Assembly: GCF_030272615.1 (NCBI RefSeq)
Contig: NC_081408.1
Span: 202,456,341-202,520,340, forward strand
DNA from: Cryptomeria japonica
Lineage: Eukaryota > Streptophyta > Pinopsida > Cupressales > Cupressaceae
DNA length: 64,000 nucleotides
Reading direction: 5' to 3'
Shown here: positions 11,170 through 20,814 of the stretch, piece by piece
Layout: each line of letters starts with the position of its first letter
Numbering within the stretch: position 1 is the stretch's first letter
Program-made: the position numbers and the translations under genes
Notes under the pieces: generated by a model
What the model saw: only the letters and a program-made list of their open reading frames with translations
The model's database searches: none
What the model was told of the DNA's origin: nothing

Positions 11170-12945
11170 ATGATAAGACTATGGAGTTTGTCGGATCAAT
11201 GCACCTCAATACATCTAGTTCATAACAAGAGGGGAAATGACCTATAGCTTCTCTCTCAGATATACAAATGTTTCTATAGGCAAAGGCTTAGTGAAGATAT
11301 TTGCAGTCTATTCCTTTGTAGGTACGTACTCCAATCTAACTTCCTTATCACTGACTTTGATCTCTCAGAAAATGAAACTTGATATATATTTTGTCTTAGA
11401 ATACAACGCCAAATTCTTAGAATTATTGATAGCACAAGAATTATTACAATACATAACAGTAGGCGCATTATAAGAAATTCTAATATCCTTCAGCATCTTC
11501 TTCATCCAAATAAATCGAGTACAGTTGCTAGCAACAACAATGTATTCAACTCTTGTAGTAGATAAATAAATAGCATCTTTCTTTTTACTTGTCCAAGCAA
11601 CCAACTTCTTTCCCCCAGAAAATGCTCGACTAGTAGTTCTCTTCTAGTGATCAACATCACCTACCCAATCAACATCAATATAAGAATTTAAAGTGAAATC
11701 ATCATTCTTTGGATACCATATAGCATAATCAATTGTTCCCTTCAAATATCTGAATATCCTCTTCACAACAGTAACACAACTTTCCTTAGGATCAACTTGA
11801 AATCTTGCAACAAGACATACGACATTCATAATATTAGGTCTAGTATAAGTCAAATATAGCAGTCCACCAATCAAAGATGTATATAGGGTTTCGTTAGCCT
11901 TCATAGATTCATCATCTTTTGTCATATTGCATCTAGTCACCATAGGAGTTCGAACACGTTTGGAATCATCTAACCCAAACTTCTTTAAAAATTCCTTCAC
12001 ATACTTAGATTGAGATATGAAAATGCCTTTGTCAATTTGTGTAATTTGCAATACCAAAAAGAATTTCACCTCACCTATTATAGATATCTCAAACTCCTTT
12101 TATATATCATCAACAAACTTCTTACTCAAATCATCATCTCCTCCAAAAATAATATTATCAACAAAAACTTCAACAATTAAAATATTATCATTATCAATCT
12201 TGAAGTACAAATTACTATCAACAAAACTTTTACAGAATCCCAACTTTATCAAATACTTCTCCAATCTGGGATACCAAGCTCTAGGGGCTTTTTTAAGTCC
12301 ATACAATGCTTTCTTCAATTTGCATACCATGTCTTCTTCATCTGTTAATCAAAATCCATCTACTTTCTCAATGTAGATTTCCTCTTCCAATTCACCATTC
12401 AAAAAGGCTAAATTCACATCCATCTGATATACTTTGAATTTCTTATGAGCAGCATATACAAGAAATAATGTAACATCTTCAATTCTAGCTACTAGAGAAA
12501 AAGTCTCCTCAAAATCAATACCTTACATTTATGAAGGTCCCTTACATACAAGTCTTTCTTTGTTTCTAACAACTTGTACATCTTCATTCAGCTTATTATG
12601 GGACACCCATTTAGTACCAATTACATTCTTTCCCTTAGTTCTTGGAACAAGTTCCCATGTTTGGTTCTTCTCAATCTGATCTAACTCTTCTTACATAGAT
12701 TTTACCCAATTTTCATCTTCACAAGATTCAACAACATCTTTAGGCTCAATTTTGGAAATCAAACATGTCTCTTTAGTATCAATCCTTCTCCTAGTCATCA
12801 CACCTTTATTTTTATCACCAATAATTTGATTCTCTAAATGATTTAATCTTACAAACCTTGGGGTCTTTTGATTATTCTGATTGTCAGTCTCTTGAACTTC
12901 TTCACCGGTCACAACATCTTGAATTACTATATCTTCTGGATCACT
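11170..12945 (-). pseudogene. copia 3 reverse transcriptase and RNase H (inactive)
   Basis: Read on the minus strand. The reverse transcriptase shows [18 protein letters not shown] near 12400-12440, [17 protein letters not shown] near 12275-12325, and EVFVDNIIFGGDDD near 12140-12180. The catalytic pair Asp-Asp has become Asp-Asn in this motif, which by itself should abolish polymerase activity. Downstream come LQITQIDKGIFISQSKYVKE, the GGLLYLTYTRP block and RNase H with YIDVDWVGDV. The end is frayed: a frameshift separates 11365-11604 from the piece at 11274-11468. Stops occur near 12099, 12346 and 12533. The linker before RT carries the family signature RFVRLNHLENQIIGDKN near 12805-12860. 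Confidence 0.85.
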
Positions 12946-13434
12946 TTACTTCATGCTCGAAGTATACACTTTCTTTGAAGTAACATCCTGATCATCAGAC
13001 TCATATCTGCATGCTTGGATTTTCATCTCATGTTTCTCATCAACCTTCACATTTTCACTTTCTAGTATCTTCTTCAATCTCTTGTTGTAACATTGGTAGG
13101 ATTTTCTCTTAGTAGAATATCCCAAAAATATTCCTTCATCACATCTTGTATAAAATTTTATATATCGCCATCTCTTTTGATTTAACATTTGCTTCTAATG
13201 ATTCTAAAATATCTAACTGTAGGAACATGACCAAACCATAGTTCATAAGGAGCCTTACCAAAATCTCCTTTTATATGCACCAGGTTGAATGTGTATACAA
13301 CAGTGCTAACAACTTCTTTCTAGTAGCTATGCAGAACATTTATTTCAATCATCATGGTTCTAGCAACATCCAAAATAGTTTTGTTTTTCCTTTCAACGAC
13401 TCCATTAGAATTGAGTGGTTCTCAAAGCAGATAA
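12946..13434 (-). pseudogene. copia 3 integrase, C-terminal half
   Basis: The minus-strand sequence matches the integrase region following the catalytic Glu. It includes the DEGIFLGYSTKRKSYQCYNKRLKKI block at about 13065-13145, which is typical of copia integrase C-terminal regions. The right edge at 13434 is the target site of the solo LTR; the N-terminal half resumes at 14574. Several stops interrupt it. Confidence 0.75.
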
Positions 13435-14568
13435 TGATCAATACTAAGAGGGGGGGGGGGGGATGAATTAGTATACTGAAAAACACTACACTTAAACACT
13501 TAAAAAGTCTAAAGATAAATTGGTAAAACAGTTTAATAGACAGACCGATTATCACACATGCAAGCCAAAATGCAAATAAAGCATTTGCCCACAAAAGAAA
13601 TACAACCATAACACAAGATATTTGACATGGAAACCCAAATGGGAAAAACCATGGTGAGATAGAACTCACAAGTCACTATCTGCACAATAGAAACTAGACC
13701 GGTTAAGGTCTTACAATGTTCTTCACCAGAACAGATCCTGTTAGGAATCTCAATCTCTATTAGGAGATAAGTCCAATCAAGGACTACCTTTCTAGAGGAT
13801 TTTAGATTCATAGAGGTGAACCACCTTGTTAGAGGATTTTACAAAAGGCTTTTGGGCCTACCTGGTTAATGACTATAGACTTGTCAAAGATGTGAGTAAT
13901 GAACAAATGTTTGATCTATCTAATAGCATAGACTGCTCGGTTAGATCCTTGATAGCTCATTCTTAATGCACTCCTATATTACTTCATTCTTCTACACATT
14001 CATATTCTTTCCAACTCCTCAACCACCTTAAACCCTAGCAACAACATAAACCCTTTTGACAACAACCTAACACCCTAGACATGATGTCCTTTTAAAGGAA
14101 TCTGATTTCATGTTGGTCCAATAGGATTACATTTCAATTTCCTAGGTTCAATGAATCTAGATATACTTAGTAACTTGACACAAAAAGCACCGCCAGTGTG
14201 GCGGCATCGTCAAACAATCGGTGGATTGGTAACTCATCACAAAATGCCGGTTGGTAACTCATCATAGAGTATTACCAGTTCATACAAAATACCAGTTGTT
14301 GGTTTATCAAAAATGAAGACCGGTAAGAATGTGTTATGCCGCTTTTCTCCCTCATACCGCTTGAGATCTACGTACTGCTTGGGGTCGACATGCCGCTTCA
14401 GACTGGGAAACACATTCTGCAAAACATCAATAGTCTAAAAGACTATAGTACAACATACTGGTTGGAACAAATACCAGTTGTTGTTTACCATATACATATA
14501 AAGAGGATCTCTATGCAAGTGTGTGTCCATCAATGACAATCACAACATGAACATCAAAAATGCCAATA
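13435..14568 (-). repeat. Solo LTR of another copia-type family
   Basis: A 1,134-bp insertion bounded by TGATCAATAC on the left and GCCAATA on the right (CA expected, TA found). It is flanked on both sides by GATAA (13430-13434 and 14569-14573) and lies within the integrase of copia 3. It contains the LTR blocks seen elsewhere in reverse complement: a G-run of 13 bases at 13450-13462, GGAAACCC...GGGAAAAACC at about 13629-13650, and CCATCAATGACAATC near 14527. No internal region or second LTR exists, so it is best read as a solo LTR left by recombination between two LTRs. Confidence 0.85.
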
Positions 14569-14573
14569 GATAA

Positions 14574-15009
14574 CTATCTCTTGATTCCATGCTGCTCACA
14601 AAAGGAATTAAACTCACCAGAGGTGAATTATCCTCCCCTTTTAGACCTTAGACACTTCAATTTCAATCTAGTCTCTATCTCCACTCTAGATTTGAATATT
14701 TTGAACTTCTCCAAAGCTTCAAATTTCTCCTATAGAAAAGTAACCCACATCATCCTAGAACAGTCATCAATCAACAACATAAATTATCTATCTCCCTACA
14801 AGCTTCTCACCCTAGAGGGTCCACATAATTTAGTATACACAAGATATAATAACCCATTGGATGAATACAATTTTCTCTTGAATTAAATTCTTGTTTGCTT
14901 TCCCAACTGACATTCTTTACACACTAGATTAGTAGATTTCACTATCTTAGGAAGATCTGTAACAGTTTGAGTAGAAATTATCATAATCATGCAAACAAAA
15001 TTAACATGA
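14574..15009 (-). pseudogene. copia 3 integrase, N-terminal half (catalytic residues lost)
   Basis: The minus strand shows the integrase core from CKECQLGKQ-like sequence near 14900, through LCGPSRVRSL near 14810, FMLLIDDCSRMMWVTFL near 14735-14790, to LKCLRSKRGG near 14640 and CEQHGIKR near 14575. In active copia integrases the first catalytic Asp lies in an HTDLCGP-like motif and the second in LRSDRGGEF. Here both positions read Lys (YTKLCGP and RSKRGG), and the following Glu is a stop. This integrase is dead. The piece is bounded by the solo LTR and the TRIM. Confidence 0.75.
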
Positions 15010-15168
15010 TGTTACAAGTGTGGTTGTCATTACACCAAAAGATTGACTTGTTAATGCCTGATAAAACCACTAGACTTATAGAATCCATAGGAGGCAGTTA
15101 AGCCATGTCACAAACCCGAGCATTGCACTGTAGAACACAAGGAGACCAAGGGCGCACACCTTGCAACA
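15010..15168 (-). repeat. TRIM LTR (3' LTR of the minus-strand element)
   Basis: 159 bp, TGTTACAAGTGTGG to CACCTTGCAACA. It is aligned along its whole length with 15222-15380; shared words include CACCAAAAGAT, CTTATAGAATCCATAGGAGG and CCATGTCACAAAC. Confidence 0.85.
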
Positions 15169-15221
15169 ATCCCCCAGTGCAAGTGAGGGGTTTGAACCCG
15201 TGACCAATTTTTGAGACCACT

Positions 15222-15380
15222 TTTTACGAGTGGAGTTGTCATTTCACCAAAAGATCGACCTATTAATTCTTGATACAATGAACAGACTTATAGAATCCAT
15301 AGGAGGTGGTTAAACCATGTCACAAACTTGAGCACTGCACTGCACAACACAAACAGATCAAGGGCACACACCTTGCAACA
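15222..15380 (-). repeat. TRIM LTR (5' LTR of the minus-strand element)
   Basis: 159 bp, the same length as its partner. Its left terminus reads TTTTACGAG instead of TGTTACAAG, so the terminal TG dinucleotide is lost on this copy. Confidence 0.85.
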
Positions 15381-16296
15381 CATGACACATCCTTCTATGC
15401 CACAACCAATTCTTATCAATCTGAGCAATCACACAACTTTTCTCATCACCATTCAGATGAAATATATTACCTTTAGTTTTAGTTCCTAATGCAATTTCTA
15501 TACCGGAGCTATTCAAGATCTTACATTTCCCATTCTTGAATTTTAAATCATATCCCTTATCAACCATCTATCCAACACTAAAAATATTATGCTTCAAACC
15601 TTCAACATATAAAAAATCATTACTATTATTATTACCATCAAGAGAAATATAACCTGTACCATGGATTACACAAGATTTGTTGTCTCCAAATATCACTACA
15701 CTGCCATCATACTTCTCTATATTTACAAATTTACCTTTATCACCTGTCATGTAATATGAACAACCACTATCAATTACCTATTAATATTTCTCTTCAATCT
15801 TAGTAGCCAAATCTTTCCCTTCAATAATATAACTTGTAGAATTAGTAGATATCGGATCATCTTCTTTGATAGCAATAAACACAAATTCATCTTCCAAATT
15901 CCCTTTCTCAGACTCATCAACTTTCACACCTTCATCAGCAACATAATAACATTTCTTCTAATATTTATACTTTTGGTTAGCCTTGTAAGGCTTATCATAT
16001 TTTGACACTCTTTCACCTCTCTTAGGAAACCTAAAATAAAAATGACCAATCTTATTGCATGAAAAACATTTCAAAGGAAACTTCCCTTCATACTTATCGG
16101 CTCCCTTGGGTAATCTTTTGGCAATAAGTGCTTCAAGATCTTCCAATTCTCTTTCTTGTTCTTCCATCTCTCTCATTTCTCTTTCATATCTGGAAACCCA
16201 AGTTGAACTTTCTCCCAAACCATACTTCTGCTTCTCGGATACACTAGCTTTAAATTTAGTCTCAGTTTTCCCATGTGTTTCACCAAGTTTGCTCAA
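15381..16296 (-). pseudogene. copia 3 gag zinc knuckle, protease and pre-integrase region
   Basis: Reading right to left: a charged gag tail, a knuckle KCFSCNKIGHF near 16040-16075 whose last Cys is replaced by Phe, and the aspartic protease active site VIDSGCSYYMTGDK at about 15740-15780. Then come the flap and C-terminal protease region (GTGYISLDG, YVEGLKHNIFSVG) and the gag-pre-integrase domain ending WLWHRRMCHV at about 15385-15415. The TRIM is inserted just after this His-Cys motif. The three segments share one reading frame and are separated by point stops near 15567, 15780 and 15957. The protease Asp-Ser-Gly triad is intact, but no functional polyprotein can be made. Confidence 0.8.
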
Positions 16297-16304
16297 CTCA
16301 AAAG

Positions 16305-17088
16305 TGTTGGCATTCTACACTCATATGAGAATAGTTGATGTTATCATTGATGGTAACCAACTGGCAACCAACCAGTAACAGGTTTCTACATGCACCGGCA
16401 AACACCGGCACTAGTAGGCACTTTCATTGATATCTAGTTTACACTAGAAATGAAGTATACGGACACTTAAGCCGACATGGGATAAAGTTTTGTTTATATG
16501 AATTGTTTTGGAAATGTAATTAACTATTTATAAGCTAAATTGGTATATTGTAAAAGACTAATATATGTATGAGATCTTATATATCATTTTGTAATGATAT
16601 GTATGGTAGAAGATAGTTGTTTGTGGCAGTGAAGGTTTTTGGTTAAGGTATCTATCTGAGCTTAAACGGGTACTCAACCTATCATTAGAGATGTTGTTTT
16701 GAGCAGTACATTATATTGGATTTAGTTATCCATTTTATAGTCAGTGAGACTCTTCTTTGAGTAGTGAGCTCTAGGTTGTTGGCCTCCCTGCATGTGCAGG
16801 CCCCTATTGTAAGTAGTATTTATTCATTGGCCAATGAGTAAATATTGAGGGTCACAAATCCCAGTGAGGTTTTTCCCACACTGGATTTCCTCGTTAAAAT
16901 ATCTCAAGTGTTATGGTGTGTTTCTATGTTGTCTCTATTATTTGTGTTTATTGCATTAATTCTTGTTTATCGGTACACTATTTTGATTTGCAAAGTTATA
17001 AATAAGTTTAAATATTCATTCAATGGGTTAGACACTAATTCACCCCCTCCCCCTTGCAGTGTCTTTGGGACTATCATTGAGTCTAAAA
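16305..17088 (+). repeat. Element B 5' LTR
   Basis: 784 bp starting TGTTGGCATTCTACACTC and ending GAGTCTAAAA, where A and its relatives end in CTAACA. Landmarks in order: ATCATTGATGGTAACC near 16340, GAGCTCTAGGTTGTTGGCC near 16767, GGTTTTTCCC...GGATTTCC at 16870-16891, and the C-rich stretch CACCCCCTCCCCC at 17041-17053. AT-rich TATA-like words (TATATTGGATT, TTTTATAGTC) precede the second block by 25-60 bases and could serve transcription initiation. Confidence 0.85.
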
Positions 17089-17090
17089 AT

Positions 17091-17103
17091 CGGTATCAAA
17101 GCC
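17091..17103 (+). promoter_or_regulatory. Element B primer-binding site
   Basis: CGGTATCAAAGCC begins two bases after the LTR. It differs from TGGTATCAGAGCC, the complement of the initiator-Met tRNA 3' end used by many copia elements and present intact in element A, at two positions. Confidence 0.75.
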
Positions 17104-17159
17104 TAGTCCTCTATTTGCAAAAGCATAACATCTTGATGAATATTCTGAAACCAGTATAG

Positions 17160-18212
17160 ATGGAGAACTTAAGAAAACAATTGGGAGGAGCTCTTGAAGA
17201 TTTGATGCAAAAAAATTGAAGAATATCAAACTAGAAAATGATTTGAGGACTGCTAAGGAATTCATCAAAGGACTTCAGGAGAACTTGGTTATAGCACAAA
17301 ATAAGAGAAAAGAACTTCATGAGAAAATGCAGAATGATGATGATGAAAAGGAAACTCTTAGAGACATTGCAAATAAGTTAAGGAAAGAGAACAATAATAT
17401 GAAGAATGAAATGCAAGATATGACTATGAGGTTATGTAGGGATATTGAAGATAGGAAGAAGAATGAAAAGACTTGACTAGGAGACTTAATGATGTAGGAA
17501 ATTAAAATCTGATACTCAGTCATGAAATTGATATGCTAAAGACAAATCTAATTCACATGCAACATGATAAAGATGAGCTTCTGAGACAAGTTGGAATTCT
17601 TAAAAATGAGTTGATTACTGCAAATGAACACAAAGACAAATTCAAGAGAAGTTCAGAAAGGCTTGATGACATGCTGAAAAGATAGAAACCTGATGGAGAT
17701 ACAATTGGAGAAAGTTTTGGTACTACAAATAATAAAGATCAGAACAAACCGGTAAGACAACCTTATGCTTATAAATTTAATGGGAAATGTTTCAATTACA
17801 AAAAATATGGTCATAGAGAAAATCAGTGTAGATTTAGAAATAATCAAAATACAAACTCACCCATCGGTCAATGTTCCAAATGCAATAAAGTTGGTCATAA
17901 TTCGAAAAATTGTAGAATGAATATGAAATGCTATGTTTGTGATAGATTTGGACATTTATCTAATCAATGCAAATCACAAACCAGTCAAGAATATGAAAGG
18001 TTATTCAGAGGAATAATATAACTTGTTATGCATGTAACAAGATTGGGCATATTGCAAAATTTTGTAGAAGCAAGACTATACCGGCAAACAATAAAGGATA
18101 TAGTGTGAAGGGAAAAGAAAAGGTAAATGAAATTAAGCAAAAAAAATTTTAAACAATGGATTAAGAAGGCAGATCAGAAATTTGATGAATCTATCTCTGC
18201 ATTGGTAGAATA
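17160..18212 (+). pseudogene. Element B ORF1: gag-like coiled-coil protein with four CCHC knuckles
   Basis: The start ATG at 17160 is shared with element A (MENLRKQL). A long stretch of heptad-like Leu, Glu and Lys residues (17216-17680) predicts coiled coil. Four nucleic-acid-binding knuckles follow: 17788-17829 (CFNYKKYGHRENQC, second Cys changed to Tyr), 17872-17913 (CSKCNKVGHNSKNC), 17929-17970 (CYVCDRFGHLSNQC) and 18024-18065 (CYACNKIGHIAKFC, in a shifted frame). The family end is the TAG after LVE at about 18210, present at the same place in element A. Frameshifts near 17205, 17470, 18000 and 18150, and a stop near 17685, break the frame. No canonical retrotransposon gag or protease domain is seen. 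It is probably the particle or RNA-packaging protein. Confidence 0.75.
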
Positions 18213-18552
18213 GAGTAACCCTCTACCGGTAGGAGATTCTTCATCTAACTAAGGAATAATCCTTAGGGGGTATTGTAGCAAATTGAAGATCATGCATTTT
18301 ACCCTCGATTGATGGTGAGAAGATACATTTCTTCTTTACCAATAGATGTGTTAAGTTTTCACTTAACCGACGAGCATTTAATGCGGTTTTAAAGAACTTT
18401 TTTAGCTATAAAGCACTGGAAAACCCTCATTTTGACTCACCAAGCATTCAAACAATCAAAGAGTGTGAAAATGAGCAAGGGCATTCTAAGGCAAAGCTAC
18501 AAAGTGATTTTTTAGGCATTCAGAGAACTTCAGTTAAGAGGTATTTATCAAA
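18213..18552 (+). promoter_or_regulatory. ORF1-ORF2 spacer with TATA-like box, element B
   Basis: Non-coding 340 bp. It contains TATAAAG at 18407-18413, about 140 bases before the ORF2 start, followed by CACCAAGCATTCAAAC and AGAGTGTGAAA. Element A has TATAAAT at 37043-37049, about 144 bases before its ORF2, followed by the matching CACCGAGCATTCAAAC and AGAGTGCGAAA. The fixed spacing suggests that ORF2 has its own promoter and leader; this is inferred, not shown. Confidence 0.5.
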
Positions 18553-19729
18553 ATGGCAACCTCATCTTCTATTCCTGAGTTTATTGCAAAACCTATCATT
18601 ATTGAAAACATCAAATGCAATAGACCTATGTTTAAGATTATCCCCGAGATTGCAAAGCAGGATGATTCTATTAGAGCTTTTTCAAAAATTCTGAAGGGTG
18701 TAGTATTTGCTGAAGACTCTAGAATCTACATACATTGCAACATAGAAAACCTAGGAACTGAGGATTTGAAGAAATTGTTTAATGAGGTTATTACCGATAA
18801 AAAATGCATGATTAAACCTGAACATAAGATTGTAGAAGACTTAGGTTATGTACAAATATTGAACATTCCCAAATTTCCAAAGGAAGTTGTAAGACTTGTA
18901 TTGAGAAGATTCCATGGAGAGTTCATGTGGTTAGAGTTAGTTTGCAAGATAACCAGGGAAGCAATTAAGGCAATTACTCATTTACCTTCAACCAGTAGTA
19001 GGCCTAAAAAAACCAATAAAATACCTAACAAGAGTGTGACAAGTTTAACTGGGGCCACATTTGATAGCAGGTCACTTAGAGTAAATGATGTCAAGGATAT
19101 AAATGTGAGATATGTTAGTATGATACTTGGATATAAAGAAACACATACCAATAGACTGAATTTGATTTCTAGCCTTTGTATTCATAGTGCATATGAGGTG
19201 GTGAACAATAATACTAAGATAGATGTTTGTGAATGGTTTAAAGATGCACTAATTAACAATTTGAAGAAGATTAAGGGAGATAAGAAAGGTACTTTCCATT
19301 TTGGGAACATACTAGTATGCTTAATGCTATACTTTACCAAAGACATACCCGACATAGGTCACAAAAATTATAGTTATGACATCCCGATAGGAAAACAGAT
19401 ACAGGAAGCTTTCATCGGTATGGGCACTCACTATGATAAGAACATTACAGATTACTTCAAAACATTTCAAACTAAGATGAGATAAAGAGAGAGATTAGTG
19501 CAAATCTATTTTATCATTAAGCAAGATGAGACTTGGATGGAAGCAGTAAACCCTAGAACTATTTGGGTTACTAAGATGGGTTATGAGGTAGACCTACTTG
19601 TTTTGGAAACATATGCAAAAGCCCTACTTGATGCACTTGGGGAGCCATCTCAAGGAATATTTGGTAATGCAGAAACTATTGCAAGTAATGTATCTAGGCA
19701 AAAAGAAAGGAAGAAAAGAGAAAAGTTTA
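18553..19729 (+). CDS. Element B ORF2, N-terminal part (unknown protein)
   Basis: An open frame of 310 codons from ATG at 18553 to a TAA at 19483-19485, then in the same frame to the insertion point of element A at 19729. It aligns along its length with ORF2 of element A (37193-38672). Conserved blocks are FKIIPEIAKQDDSI (18631-18672), LPSTSSRP near 18985, SRSLRVNDV near 19070, the DVCEW...NLKKIKGDKKGTFHFGN segment near 19225-19310, and MEAVNPRTIWVTKMGYEVD after the stop. No transmembrane segment, signal peptide or enzymatic motif is visible. I do not recognise the family. A very weak resemblance of the ITREAI...LPSTSSRP segment to plant-mobile-domain or transposon-associated proteins is a guess only. 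It probably once formed the first third of a protein of about 1,100 residues. Confidence 0.7.
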
Positions 19730-20504
19730 TGTTGGCATTCTACACTCTAGTGGGAAATGGTGGTGTTTTCATTGATTGAAACCTATCAGCAACCTTGTGG
19801 AATTCATCTAGTAAATCACTGGCAGACACTGGCGTCGACAAACACTTCACCAACAGTGGCAAGAATATATATTAGCACCCTAGCCGACAGGAACAAACTT
19901 TTATTTATTGTATTTAATTGTAAATATCATTTTGTAAAGCCAACATGGCATATTCTAATAGACTCATATATGTATGAGATCTTGTAAATCATTTTGTAAC
20001 ACATGATGGTAGAAGTGATGAGTGAATATTAAGGTAGATTTTGTATAAGGTTTATAGTATGAGCTTAAACTGGTACTGAACCTAGCATAGTGGATGCTAA
20101 ATTGTAGTAGTACATTATATTCGATTTTTATAATCCATTTGTAAGTCAGTGAGACTTCCATTTTGTAGATTGAGCAGTGAGCTCTAGGCAGTTGGTCTTC
20201 CTACATGTGCAGGCCCCTCATTGTAAGTAATGATTATTCATTGGCAAGTGAGTGAATATTGTGGGTCACTAATCCCACTGAGGTTTTTCCCACATCGGGT
20301 TTCCTCATTAAAAATCTTGTGTTATGGTGTGTTTTCCATGTTGTCTTTACCATTCCTATTTACTGCATTAATTCTTGTTTACCAGTGACTTGTTTTGGAA
20401 TGCAAAATACTTAATAAGGTTAAATATTCTGCCAACTGGTTAGATACTGATTCACCCCCCCCCCCCCCCTCTCAGTATCTTTGGGACTATCATTAATCCT
20501 AACA
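19730..20504 (+). repeat. Element A 5' LTR
   Basis: 775 bp, TGTTGGCATTCTACACTC to ATTAATCCTAACA. It carries the family blocks GAGCTCTAGGCAGTTGG near 20177, GGTTTTTCCCACATCGGGTT near 20282-20301, and a 15-base C-run at 20455-20469. The 3' partner is 796 bp; the length difference includes a small indel after GCAACC in the first 80 bases. Confidence 0.9.
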
Positions 20505-20506
20505 AT

Positions 20507-20519
20507 TGGTATCAGAGCC
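20507..20519 (+). promoter_or_regulatory. Element A primer-binding site (initiator-Met tRNA type)
   Basis: TGGTATCAGAGCC, two bases after the 5' LTR, is the expected complement of the initiator methionine tRNA 3' end, as used by most plant Ty1/copia elements. Confidence 0.85.
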
Positions 20520-20575
20520 TGGTCCTCTATTTTCAAAAGTCTAACAACTTGAGGAATATTCTGACACCAGTACAG

Positions 20576-20814
20576 ATGGAGAACTTAAGAAACCAATTAG
20601 AAGGAGCTCTTGTGGACTATGATGCAGAGAAGTTGAAAAATATCAAACTTGAAGATGACCTGAGGACTGCACATGAATTCATTCAAGGACTATAGGAGAA
20701 TCTCACTATTGCTAGAAATAAGAGAAAATAACTTCATGAGAAGATGCAGAGTGATGATGATGAAAAGGAAACTCTTAATGATCTTGTAAACAAGATGAAG
20801 CAGGAAAACATAAC
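20576..20814 (+). pseudogene. Element A ORF1, first segment
   Basis: The ORF1 start, MENLRNQLEGAL, followed by the coiled-coil region as in element B. Two stops (TAG in GL-ENL near 20695, TAA in KRK-LHEK near 20729) interrupt it. The frame is cut at 20814 by the Ty3 insertion and continues at 29386. Confidence 0.75.

Larger units (their letters stand above)
15010..15380 (-). mobile_element. TRIM/SMART-type miniature LTR retrotransposon
   Basis: A 371-bp insertion with two 159-bp direct repeats (15010-15168 and 15222-15380) and only 53 bp between them. The ends are TGTTACAAG and CTTGCAACA, an imperfect inverted pair, and CATGA is duplicated on both sides (15005-15009 and 15381-15385). Read on the minus strand, the internal part begins two bases after the 5' LTR with TGGTCTCAAAA, a degenerate version of the initiator-Met primer site TGGTATCAGAG. 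It ends with the purine tract CACTGGGGGAT directly before the 3' LTR. These are the defining parts of a terminal-repeat retrotransposon in miniature. There is no coding capacity; movement would need enzymes from another element. Confidence 0.85.
9525..16304 (-). mobile_element. Ty1/copia element 3, interrupted by a solo LTR, a TRIM and element B
   Basis: A minus-strand copia element reading from right to left: gag knuckle, protease, pre-integrase domain, integrase, reverse transcriptase, RNase H and 3' LTR. The 5' LTR and most of gag are missing from the window because element B entered at 16304/16305; they should continue beyond the end of B. Once the two small insertions are removed the pieces stay in one reading frame with only point stops. 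It belongs to the same family as copia 4. Confidence 0.85.

Noticed and set aside
13352-13811. Minus-strand hydrophobic frames near the solo LTR
   Set aside because: They lie inside or across the edge of the solo LTR and have no domain.
15010-15380. SINE, because of the B-box-like GGTTCAAACCC on the minus strand at about 15188-15198
   Set aside because: Two full-length 159-bp direct repeats, a purine tract next to the LTR, a 5-bp TSD and no A-rich tail fit a TRIM better; the B-box word lies in the 53-bp internal part.
18553-19485. Envelope-like protein for ORF2 of the A/B/C family
   Set aside because: No signal peptide or transmembrane helix; a basic nuclear-type cluster and coiled coils argue against it.
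20507-20519. tRNA gene fragment at TGGTATCAGAGCC
   Set aside because: Only 13 bases match the tRNA 3' end; the position two bases after the LTR identifies it as a primer-binding site.
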